Origin: Granulicella sp.
GTDB taxonomy: Bacteria > Acidobacteriota > Terriglobia > Terriglobales > Acidobacteriaceae
Length of the DNA stretch: 19,665 nt
Reading direction: 5' to 3'
Assembly (NCBI GenBank): GCA_003133205.1
Contig: PKWK01000214.1
Location: 1-19,665 of the forward strand
This document shows, in pieces, positions 12,818 to 19,665 of this stretch (position 1 is the stretch's first letter; each line of letters begins with the position of its first letter). Below the pieces are notes generated by a model, which made no database searches, had not been told where the DNA came from, and saw only the letters and a list, made by a program, of their open reading frames with translations. A program made the position numbers and the translations under genes.

Positions 12818-15535
12818 ATGCGATCTCTACTGTCGCTTTGGATTCTTTTGTTGTTCGGTACGCCGCTGGTGCATGGGCAGGTGCGGGTGTGGGAAGGCAC
12901 CATGCCTCTGGCGGCCTCGGACGAGGGGGCTCCCGACGAGAACCCGCCGTTCGATGTTTTCTCGGAGTTGAAGAACTATCCGTACACCATGCGTCTCAGC
13001 ATCCGCAACACCGAGACGGTGCATAGCTGGCGCGCCGTCTATCTGGAGAACGAGTACTTGAATTGCACGATCCTGCCGGATGTTGGGGGGCACATCTATA
13101 CGTGCATCGACAAGATCAATGGCACGCCGATGTTTTATGCGAATCCTACGTTGAAGAAGGCGCTGGTGGCGTACCGAGGCGCATGGTCGGCTTTCGGTGT
13201 TGAGTTCAATTTCCCCGTGTCGCATAACTGGGTTACGATTTCGCCGGTGGACTTTGCCTATAGCAAAACGGCGGATGGCAGCGCCTCGGTGACGGTGGGG
13301 AATCGGGATCGTGTGTATGGGATGGACTGGACGGTGCAGATCGTTCTGCGGCCGGGAAGCACGGTGCTTGAAGAGCGCGTGACGTTGTCCAATCCCACCG
13401 ATTCACGTCACCACTACTTCTGGTGGAACAATGGGGCCGTCGAGGTGTGGAACGATTCGAGAATCTGGTACCCGATGAAGTTCACGACTGACATGGAGAG
13501 TTGGCCGGTCGACTCGAAGGGGGTTGACCAGAGCCTGATCTCGAATGAGACGGCGGGCGAGGTTTCGCGGTTTGCGTATGGCAGCCGCGAGCCGTTTATG
13601 GGTATCTACAATCCGCATACGAACGCCGGGGTTGTCCACTACGCAGAACAGGATGAGGTGCCCGCGAAGAAGATTTGGTCGTGGGGCGTGGACAAGGCTG
13701 ACCTCGAATGGCGCAAGATACTCTCCGACAACGAGAGTGCCTACGTAGAGGTGCAGGGAGGCCTGTTCAAGGACCAGGACACGTATGGCTATCTCGAGCC
13801 CCTGCAGGCGGTACGCTTCTCCGAGTTCTGGATGCCGGTACGGGGAATCGGCTCCATTTCACGCGCGAACCTAGATGGTGTTGTGTCGATCTCGCGGGAG
13901 GCGCAGGCGGATGGGAAGATTGCGTTGAAGGTGGGCTTCAATGCAAACCATGCGGTGGCTGGAGCGAAGATCGAGGTTGCGGACGGGGCGGCGAGTGTAT
14001 TCGAAGAGAGCACTTCGCTCGATCCTGCCCAGACGTGGACGCACCGGATTGCGGACCTTCCGGCGGATAAGAAGTACACGTTCCTGCTGACGAATGCCAA
14101 GGGTGAGACTGTGTTGAAGCACACGGAGGACAGCTACGACCTGACTCCGCCGCCCGATGCGGTGAAGGCTGGGACGTTGCCTGCTCAAGCGCCGGCTCCG
14201 GGTGATGGAGACTTTCTTCGCGATGGGGCAAACCATGAGATGGGGGGCGAGTATCTTCTCGCATGGGAGAGGTATACGGCTGGGCTGGCGAAGTATCCTT
14301 CCAGCTTTGAACTGCTGAAGGCTGCGGGCCGGCTTGCAGTGAACCAGTCCCGATTTGAAGAGGCGGCGAAGTATCTTGGGCAGGCGGAAGAGCGCGTCAA
14401 CACGGATGCTGAGGTTCACTATTATCGGGGCGTCGCGGAATCGGCGCTCGGGCACCCGGGCGATGCGCGCGCGGAGTTGGAGGTTGCGCACCGGTCTCCT
14501 GAGTTTCGCGCTGCGGCCGGAGTGCTGTTGGCCGAGATGCTTTCGCAAGACCACGACGGTGCGGGTGCGTTGAAGGAGTTGAAAGAGGCTTGCCCGGTCT
14601 CTCTCGGCGACCTGCGGTGCATCGAAGAGACGGTGGCGTTGGAACGCTCGACCGGTGACACGGATCATGCGAGGAGTCTCGCTCGCGAAACGCTGGCTAA
14701 GTTTCCGACCAGTCTGTTCTTGCGGAACGAACTGGCAAAGATGGGATCGCCTTCACCGGAGCTCGGCCGGCACTTGGCGGCGGATTCGAGCCGGATTCTG
14801 AACCTGGCTCAGCAATACGACCGGCTGGGGATGTATTCGGATTCGCTGGAACTGCTCTCGCGCAATTATCCGAGCGTTCCTGCCGATGAGAGCGATGCGG
14901 GCGCCGTGCCGCCGGCGATCGATCCGCAGTTGGCCTACTATCGAGGATTCTGCCGGGAGAAGCTGGGGAAGTCTGGGCAGGCGGACTACGAGGCCGCATC
15001 GCACATGCCTCTGCTCTATGTGTTCCCGAACGCGGCCGACACGTTTCCTGTGCTGCGTGCGGCGCTCGCCAGCAATCCGTCGGATGCGTCCGCGCACTTT
15101 CTGCTGGGGGCGTTGTGGTTTTGGAAGGACATCGTGGATCCTGCGCTGGCGGAGTGGAAGGTCGCGGAATCGCTGAATCCGAAGATTCCATCGCTTCAGG
15201 CGAGCATGGGACGCGCTTTGCTCGAGATCAAGAAGCAGCCAGTCGAGGCCGCGGCGGTGCTTCAGCGTGGACTGCAAGTGGATGCGGCGAATCCAGCGCT
15301 CTATCTGGAACTCAATGAGGCAATGAGGCAGATGGGGAAGACCCCAATGCAGCGCGCTGACATGATGAAGGGCTTCCCTGATCCTGCGACCATCTCGCCC
15401 GAACTTATACGTGCGTTAGTTGACGCTCTTCGCGAGGCTGGCAAGAACGATGAGGCCAACGCAGTGCTGGCAGGACATTTTGTCCCGCGAAAAGAGGGCG
15501 AGCAGCCGCTGCAATCGACGAACCAAACGAAGTGA
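12818..15535 (+). CDS. Exported DUF5107-like protein with C-terminal TPR repeats
   Basis: This 905-residue protein has a signal peptide (MRSLLSLWILLLFGTPLVHG) and then a region of about 300 residues that I recognise as DUF5107-like: PYTMRLSIRNTETVHSWRAV, then LPDVGGHIYTCIDKINGTPMFYANP, then AWSAFGVEFNFPVSHNW. This resembles the beta-sandwich fold of aldose epimerases and related carbohydrate-binding enzymes, so a sugar substrate is likely but unproven. After a short beta-rich segment (about 370-450), the C-terminal 430 residues are TPR-like, for example GEYLLAWERYTAGLAKYPSS and SRFEEAAKYLGQAEERVNT. The ATG at 12818 is preferred over an upstream TTG at 12764 because it begins the signal peptide and has AGGA six bases before it. 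It is transcribed divergently from the transglycosylase gene, with 127 bases between start codons. No partner enzyme is adjacent. Confidence 0.85.
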   Translation: MRSLLSLWILLLFGTPLVHGQVRVWEGTMPLAASDEGAPDENPPFDVFSELKNYPYTMRLSIRNTETVHSWRAVYLENEYLNCTILPDVGGHIYTCIDKINGTPMFYANPTLKKALVAYRGAWSAFGVEFNFPVSHNWVTISPVDFAYSKTADGSASVTVGNRDRVYGMDWTVQIVLRPGSTVLEERVTLSNPTDSRHHYFWWNNGAVEVWNDSRIWYPMKFTTDMESWPVDSKGVDQSLISNETAGEVSRFAYGSREPFMGIYNPHTNAGVVHYAEQDEVPAKKIWSWGVDKADLEWRKILSDNESAYVEVQGGLFKDQDTYGYLEPLQAVRFSEFWMPVRGIGSISRANLDGVVSISREAQADGKIALKVGFNANHAVAGAKIEVADGAASVFEESTSLDPAQTWTHRIADLPADKKYTFLLTNAKGETVLKHTEDSYDLTPPPDAVKAGTLPAQAPAPGDGDFLRDGANHEMGGEYLLAWERYTAGLAKYPSSFELLKAAGRLAVNQSRFEEAAKYLGQAEERVNTDAEVHYYRGVAESALGHPGDARAELEVAHRSPEFRAAAGVLLAEMLSQDHDGAGALKELKEACPVSLGDLRCIEETVALERSTGDTDHARSLARETLAKFPTSLFLRNELAKMGSPSPELGRHLAADSSRILNLAQQYDRLGMYSDSLELLSRNYPSVPADESDAGAVPPAIDPQLAYYRGFCREKLGKSGQADYEAASHMPLLYVFPNAADTFPVLRAALASNPSDASAHFLLGALWFWKDIVDPALAEWKVAESLNPKIPSLQASMGRALLEIKKQPVEAAAVLQRGLQVDAANPALYLELNEAMRQMGKTPMQRADMMKGFPDPATISPELIRALVDALREAGKNDEANAVLAGHFVPRKEGEQPLQSTNQTK

Positions 15536-15634
15536 ATCGCCGGACTGCGATGGCATCGGACGCAGTTGCTGCGGCTTGCTCTGACCGAGACCTCCGATCC
15601 CAAAGAGATTCAGCGCATGTTTGAGGAGTACTGA
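15536..15634 (+). pseudogene. Possible remnant coding segment in frame after the DUF5107-like gene
   Basis: Directly after the TGA of the preceding gene the same frame stays open for 32 codons, to TGA at 15632-15634. It ends DPKEIQRMFEEY, with an amino-acid makeup like a real protein rather than a random frame. It has no start codon or ribosome site of its own. It could be a decayed gene end, the tail of the upstream protein cut off by a recent stop mutation, or chance. I do not recognise the sequence. Confidence 0.25.
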
Positions 15635-15691
15635 CCCAGGGGCTTGGCGACGGATCGTCCGGATGATGAGTGCCGATTGCGTTCGCGCCAC

Positions 15692-15707
15692 TGTGATGCA
15701 GGTCACA
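15692..15707. promoter_or_regulatory. CRP/FNR-family binding site (CRP-type consensus)
   Basis: TGTGATGCAGGTCACA is a perfect TGTGA-N6-TCACA dyad, extended by one more paired base on each side (15691 and 15708). Its centre (15699.5) lies about 40.5 bases before the predicted transcription start at 15740, the class II activator position. Which CRP-family protein binds is unknown. Confidence 0.65.
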
Positions 15708-15727
15708 GCGAGATTGTGTGCGCGTGG

Positions 15728-15733
15728 TAGTCT
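15728..15733 (+). promoter_or_regulatory. -10 box of the metal-efflux operon, predicting a leaderless transcript
   Basis: TAGTCT fits TAnnnT. The bases where a -35 box would be (around 15705-15710) lie inside the CRP-type site and do not resemble TTGACA, as expected of an activator-dependent promoter. Transcription starting 7 bases downstream would begin at or next to the ATG at 15740, which has no ribosome site before it. Confidence 0.45.
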
Positions 15734-15739
15734 GACACT

Positions 15740-16078
15740 ATGTTGTGCGGACTCAACCAACGGACGGCGGTCGCCATTGTTTTGATGGGCGTGTTGCTGT
15801 TCTCGGTTGGGACGTGCGTGCTTCCGGCACAGCACGCGGCGCATAGTTGCTGCATGCATATGAGCATGCCATGTGGATCTTCCGCTCGGACTTGTTGCGC
15901 TGCGGGGCCCCAGATTCCTCCCGCGGTGGTCACGCCTGCGGTGAGCGGTATCGCGGTCACGGCCGTCGCGGAGGCTTTTCTGCCCGCGAGTGTTGGGTCC
16001 GTTTCGCACGATGTCGTGACGGCGGCTGTCATCCCGTCGCAGTCTCCGCCTCCGGGCAATTTCATCCTGAGAATCTAG
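15740..16078 (+). CDS. Small exported Cys/Met/His-rich protein heading the metal-efflux operon
   Basis: The 112-residue protein has an N-terminal hydrophobic segment (AVAIVLMGVLLFSVGTCVLP, residues 10-29) that serves as a signal peptide or anchor. A compact cluster of soft-metal ligands follows: HAAHSCCMHMSMPCGSSARTCC, at residues 32-53. The rest is Ala/Val/Pro-rich and ends PPPGNFILRI. The Cys, Met and His spacing suggests Cu(I) or Ag(I) binding in the periplasm, consistent with the pump genes that follow at 16167. It may be functionally analogous to the small periplasmic copper proteins found with other Cus systems, but it does not look like CusF. There is no ribosome site, and a CRP-type site lies at the position expected for a leaderless start. 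The family is not one I can name. Confidence 0.75.
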   Translation: MLCGLNQRTAVAIVLMGVLLFSVGTCVLPAQHAAHSCCMHMSMPCGSSARTCCAAGPQIPPAVVTPAVSGIAVTAVAEAFLPASVGSVSHDVVTAAVIPSQSPPPGNFILRI

Positions 16079-16166
16079 AGCTTCCTTCTTCGCTGTGGTC
16101 TTCCGGTGTGCGCGTTGGTGCGTCCCGGGCCATTCCCCCTCCTGCCTGTTAACGCGGAGTTGAAGA

Positions 16167-17516
16167 GTGAAGCCTTTCTATTTGTGGGCGCCGGCTGTGC
16201 TGGCGCTGTCGATCGCATCGTCCGTTGGATGTTTGGGACAGACGGAGCCGATTCAAGGTTCTGGCCCTGTTCCGTTCGCTGCGCCGCTGACTGCATCGCT
16301 CTCCATCGAGCAGGCGGTTGATGAGGCGCTGCACGGCAATCCTGAGATACGGGCCGGGGTGCAGCGCTTGTCGCTGGCCCAGCTAAAGACCACAACCGCT
16401 CGCAGCCTGGACGACCCGATGTTGATGGTGCGCGACTGGCAAACGCCGCTGCAGAAGCCATGGGATCTGAACCAGGCCCAGTTGATGTTCAGCGTGCAGC
16501 AAACATTTGTGGGCAAGGATAAGAGAGACTTGCGCGCCAAGGTTGCTGGTGACGATGTGGAGGTCGCCGGCGACCAATTGGAGAGTTTGCGGCAGGAGGT
16601 ATCCGCGAGCGTGCGCGAGGCTTGTGCGGTGCTGATGCGCAACGCAGATGAGATGCGGCTGCACAATCAGCAGGCTGCGGTGTTGAACGAAGCGCTGTCC
16701 GCGGCGTTGGCGGAATACACCACTGGTAAGGTTCCTCAGGCTGATGTGTTGCGCGCGCAGATTGCGTTGACCCGTCTGAGCGAACACCTGATTGAGTTGG
16801 AAGAAGAGCGCGATACGGCGCGTGCGCAGTTGAATGCGTTGATGGGGCGCGGTCCGGATGATGCTGTGGAGATTGCCGGAAGTTATCGGAGCCCTGCGGT
16901 TGTGCCCTCGATCGAGGAGCTTGAGCGGGTGGCCATTGAGCATCGTCCGGAACTTGCCGCGCTGCGGAAACAGATTGCGAAGTCCGGAGATGCGGGACAA
17001 CTGGCGCGGCTGGCGATGAAGCCCGACTTCACGGTTGCGGTCGGGTACATGGTGATGCCGACCGGCTCTAACTTCCGCAACGCGTATATGGCAGAGGCGA
17101 CGATGAATCTTCCGTCGTTGAATCGCGCTCGTCACGACGGCGAGGCGAAACAGGCGGATGGGGCGACCGATGTGGCCCGGGCGGAGCTTGATGCGCGTAC
17201 ATCGACGGTGTTCCTCGAAATTCGGCAAGCGCAGATTGAAGTGCGGTCGGCGCAGAAGCGCGTGAAGCTTTATCGTGACACGCTGCTGCCGCAGGCAGAG
17301 GCTGCGTTCAAGGCCTCGACGGCGGCCTACCAGAACAATCGCGGGGAGTTTGTGACCCTGATCGATAGTCAGAATCTATTGCTCGACATTCGCACCGCAT
17401 ACTACAAGGCGCTATCCGCAGCAGACGCGGGCAGCGCACAACTGGAGCGCGCGATCGGTGCGCCACTACCCGATATCAACACAGCAGTTTCCAACTCTGA
17501 GAGGACAAGCAAATGA
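16167..17516 (+). CDS. TolC-family outer-membrane efflux protein (CusC/CzcC type)
   Basis: This 449-residue protein should form the outer-membrane exit duct of the tripartite pump. It begins with a signal peptide (MKPFYLWAPAVLALSIASSV); a Cys follows at SVGC, a poor match to a lipobox, so lipidation is uncertain. The two TolC-type repeats are visible as long amphipathic helices: SIEQAVDEALHGNPEIRAGV at the start of the first, and PSIEELERVAIEHRPELAALRKQ at the start of the second. PQADVLRAQIALTRL and FVTLIDSQNLLLDIRTAYYKAL are typical helical stretches in each half. The start is GTG at 16167 with GGAG seven bases upstream. It overlaps the adaptor gene by four bases (ATGA), so translation is coupled. 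The metal specificity is inferred from the neighbouring pump. Confidence 0.94.
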   Translation: MKPFYLWAPAVLALSIASSVGCLGQTEPIQGSGPVPFAAPLTASLSIEQAVDEALHGNPEIRAGVQRLSLAQLKTTTARSLDDPMLMVRDWQTPLQKPWDLNQAQLMFSVQQTFVGKDKRDLRAKVAGDDVEVAGDQLESLRQEVSASVREACAVLMRNADEMRLHNQQAAVLNEALSAALAEYTTGKVPQADVLRAQIALTRLSEHLIELEEERDTARAQLNALMGRGPDDAVEIAGSYRSPAVVPSIEELERVAIEHRPELAALRKQIAKSGDAGQLARLAMKPDFTVAVGYMVMPTGSNFRNAYMAEATMNLPSLNRARHDGEAKQADGATDVARAELDARTSTVFLEIRQAQIEVRSAQKRVKLYRDTLLPQAEAAFKASTAAYQNNRGEFVTLIDSQNLLLDIRTAYYKALSAADAGSAQLERAIGAPLPDINTAVSNSERTSK

Positions 17517-19093
17517 ATGCTAAAGAAAAGAAGCTGGTAGCACTGAGCGCTGGTGCAGGTGTTGTTGTCACGATGTTGGTGACTGGGCTGTTGATGGGGA
17601 AGGGTCTGCGTACCTACGCGGCGGAGAAAGTTTCGTCGTCAACGCCCGCTGCGCGGCCCATCGCTGCACAGCGGGCCGACCGGGATGAAGGTACGCAGCC
17701 GGGGACCACGCTGGAACTGACTCCGGCGGAGATTACGGCTGCAGGGGTCCAGGTGGCCGTGGTTCGCACCGCGGCGTTGAAGACCGACATCGACGCATTT
17801 GGCCGTGTGGAACAGCCGGAGGCGCAGCTTGCGGCGGTGAGTGCGCGCATCGGTGGCCGCGTGGACAAACTCTACGTGCAGTACACGGGCGAGAGCGTGC
17901 GGCGTGGCCAGGCGGTGGCGGATGTATATAGTCCGGAGGTCGCGACTGCGATCGAGGATTATCGGCTCGCACAGGAGAATCGCAAACAACTGGGTCAGTC
18001 TGACGATGCAAATGTGCGCGTGCAGGCCGATGCGCTGGTGAGTGCAAGCCAACGCAGGCTGGAGCTTTGGGGCATCAGCGAAAAGCAGATCGAGGCTCCG
18101 GAGACCGGCGGCGTGCCGCACACTACGCTCTATGCCTCCGCATCGGGAAGCGTAGTGGACCGCAAGGTGACGCAGGGCCAGTACGTCAATGCGGGCGACA
18201 CGCTGTTTACGGTTGCCGATCTTAGCCAGGTATGGATCAAGGCGGATGTTTATGAAGATCAACTGCCGCAGATTCGCCGGGGGCAGGAGGTGGACATCAC
18301 GTCCGAGGCACTGCCGAACCGCACGCTGCATGGACACGTCGACTTTATCGAACCGCAGGCGAACCCGCAGACGCGCACCGTTCCCGTGCATGTGCATGTC
18401 GCGAATCCCGGCATGAGGCTGTTGCCGGGCATGTTCGTCAGTACGACGTTTATCAGTCGCGCGGCAAGCGAGTCGATTGTTGTGCCACGCTCTGCGGTGC
18501 TCGACACGGGCACACGAAAGATCGTGTATCTGGCCAGGCCCAATGGCGTATTTGAAGCGCGCGAGGTCGCGGTGGGCGCACCGTCCGATGATCTGTTCCC
18601 GGTGACGAGTGGGCTGGCACGCGGCGACAAGGTTGTGCTGAGTGGCAACTTTCTGATCGATTCGCAGGCGCACCTGAGTTCGGGCATGTCGGGGATGTAC
18701 GGTGGGTCGAAGGAGTTCGCTGCAAATCAAGGGGCTCCTGCTGCTGCATCGGGCAAAGGCGCCACGGACGCTAGCGCGGCGAAGATCGACTTCCATGCAG
18801 AGAACAATCCGCTGAAGGCTGGCGAGGACAATGTCTTCCATGCGAGCCTGACCGGCGCGGATGGAAAGGCGATCGTCGATGCGCATGTCACTGTGACGCT
18901 AACGATGCCTGCGATGCCATCGATGGGGATGCCGGAGATGAAGAGTTCCTTCGAACTGCCGTGGGCGGCGAGCCAGCAGATGTATGTGGGCAAGGGGCAG
19001 CCGGGGATGTCCGGATCGTGGAGCGTGACTGTCGAGGCGCGCAAGAATGGCGCTGTTATCGCAACCTTCCGCACACATCTGAACGCGAAGTAA
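17513..19093 (+). CDS. cusB: RND efflux periplasmic adaptor (CusB type) with C-terminal YtkA-like domain
   Basis: The 526-residue membrane-fusion protein links the inner-membrane pump to the TolC channel. A transmembrane anchor lies at residues 8-29. The barrel-sandwich halves are VSARIGGRVDKLYVQYTGES and LYASASGSVVDRKVTQGQYV, separated by the helical hairpin (EVATAIEDYRLAQENR and following). LFTVADLSQVWIKADVYEDQ opens the beta-barrel domain. LLPGMFVSTTF and DTGTRKIVYLARPNGVFEAREV belong to the membrane-proximal part. Residues about 425-526 add a YtkA-like beta domain (NNPLKAGEDNVFHASLTGAD, then the Met-rich PAMPSMGMPEM). That extra domain is not in E. coli CusB and could bind metal or partner protein. 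The N-terminal HMBD (CPMHP) domain found in many CusB relatives is absent. The ATG overlaps the previous stop (ATGA). Confidence 0.93.
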   Translation: MNAKEKKLVALSAGAGVVVTMLVTGLLMGKGLRTYAAEKVSSSTPAARPIAAQRADRDEGTQPGTTLELTPAEITAAGVQVAVVRTAALKTDIDAFGRVEQPEAQLAAVSARIGGRVDKLYVQYTGESVRRGQAVADVYSPEVATAIEDYRLAQENRKQLGQSDDANVRVQADALVSASQRRLELWGISEKQIEAPETGGVPHTTLYASASGSVVDRKVTQGQYVNAGDTLFTVADLSQVWIKADVYEDQLPQIRRGQEVDITSEALPNRTLHGHVDFIEPQANPQTRTVPVHVHVANPGMRLLPGMFVSTTFISRAASESIVVPRSAVLDTGTRKIVYLARPNGVFEAREVAVGAPSDDLFPVTSGLARGDKVVLSGNFLIDSQAHLSSGMSGMYGGSKEFAANQGAPAAASGKGATDASAAKIDFHAENNPLKAGEDNVFHASLTGADGKAIVDAHVTVTLTMPAMPSMGMPEMKSSFELPWAASQQMYVGKGQPGMSGSWSVTVEARKNGAVIATFRTHLNAK

Positions 19094-19102
19094 GGGGACA
19101 AG

Positions 19103-19665
19103 ATGATCAACCGGATAATCGAGTTCTCTCTGAAGAATCGCTGGCTGGTGATGGGCGTCTACGCCGTGCTGGCGGCGTGGGGCTACTGGGCGGTGATGAA
19201 TACGCCGATTGATGCGATTCCTGATCTCAGTGAGAATCAGGTGATCGTGTTCACGGACTGGGCCGGCCGCAGCCCGCAGGAGGTGGAGGACCAGATCACG
19301 TATCCGCTGACGGTGAACCTGCAGGGGCTGCCGCATGTGCGGACCGTGCGGTCGGAGTCTGCGTTTGGATTCTCGATGGTGAATGTGATCTTCGAGGATT
19401 CGGTGGACATCTACTTTGCGCGCACGCGTGTGCTGGAGCGGCTGAGTCTGGCTGGGAGTTTTCTGCCCGCAGGCGTGACGCCGATGATGGGGCCCGATGC
19501 GACTGGAGTAGGCCAGGTCTTCTGGTACACGGTGGAGGGCCCGTACGACAGCGGCACGCTTCACTCGGTGCAGGATTGGTTCATCAAGTATCAACTCAAC
19601 TCTGTTCCTGGGGTTGCCGAGGTCGCGAGTGTCGGCGGATTCGTGAAGCAGTACCAGATCGATCT
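19103..19665 (+). CDS. cusA: Heavy-metal efflux RND pump (CusA/CzcA family), 3' end outside the window
   Basis: This is the proton-driven inner-membrane pump of the tripartite efflux system. The first 187 codons are present. [20 protein letters not shown] leads into transmembrane segment 1 (about residues 14-32). The heavy-metal RND signature [16 protein letters not shown] follows, then [21 protein letters not shown] and [17 protein letters not shown], ending in [17 protein letters not shown]. The pattern matches CusA (monovalent Cu/Ag pumps) better than CzcA, but the Met residues that define Cu/Ag transport lie beyond the window end. The ATG at 19103 has AAGGGG just upstream, directly after the adaptor's TAA, so it belongs to the same operon. 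The gene should continue for about 2.5 kb more. Confidence 0.94.
   Translation, partial: MINRIIEFSLKNRWLVMGVYAVLAAWGYWAVMNTPIDAIPDLSENQVIVFTDWAGRSPQEVEDQITYPLTVNLQGLPHVRTVRSESAFGFSMVNVIFEDSVDIYFARTRVLERLSLAGSFLPAGVTPMMGPDATGVGQVFWYTVEGPYDSGTLHSVQDWFIKYQLNSVPGVAEVASVGGFVKQYQID

Noticed and set aside
12691..12903. N-terminal extension of the lytic transglycosylase
   Set aside because: It would place the signal peptide internally and overlap the start of the divergent gene.

Overview
The window is GC-rich, densely coded bacterial chromosome. Several things suggest a member of the Acidobacteriota, class Terriglobia (Acidobacteriaceae-like): the style of the proteins, the many exported Ala/Pro-rich, esterase and TPR proteins, and intergenic repeats of types I recall from those genomes. 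This placement is inference; no rRNA or other phylogenetic marker is present. I see no tRNA, rRNA, CRISPR array, transposase or phage gene.

Layout. (1) Bases 1-3.8 kb: the 3' part of kdsD (arabinose-5-phosphate isomerase), an exported alpha/beta hydrolase with an extra N-terminal domain, and, tail to tail with it (4 bases between stops), an exported type-B carboxylesterase. (2) 3.9-5.8 kb: a repeat-rich spacer, then panC and panB on the minus strand (transcribed panB to panC), giving two steps of pantothenate synthesis. (3) 5.8-7.7 kb: a good sigma70-type promoter driving an exported Ala/Pro-rich TPR-like protein that ends in a rho-independent terminator. (4) 7.7-12.7 kb, minus strand: a lytic transglycosylase, a UPF0104/LPG-synthase-type membrane protein, galT and galK, with spacers of 34, 162 and 614 bases. 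The two galactose genes are separated by a repeat-rich, partly AT-rich spacer that holds a likely galK operator pair. (5) 12.8-15.5 kb, plus strand: a 905-residue exported DUF5107-like protein with a TPR C-terminal half. (6) 15.7 kb to the end: a heavy-metal (Cu/Ag-type) efflux operon made of a small exported Cys/Met-rich protein, a TolC-type outer-membrane protein, a CusB-type adaptor with a fused YtkA-like domain, and the start of a CusA-type RND pump.

The most interesting observations are: a perfect CRP-type dyad placed at about -40.5 relative to a predicted leaderless start of the Cys/Met-rich protein; a hairpin repeat lying inside the coding sequence of the lytic transglycosylase, with a related structured copy between genes; three copies of a 38-bp dispersed repeat, one of which has a 23-bp tail amplified three times; and two palindromic operator-like sites over the galK promoter. 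No clearly new multi-gene system is evident. The nearest candidate is the metal-efflux operon with its uncharacterised Cys/Met-rich leader protein.
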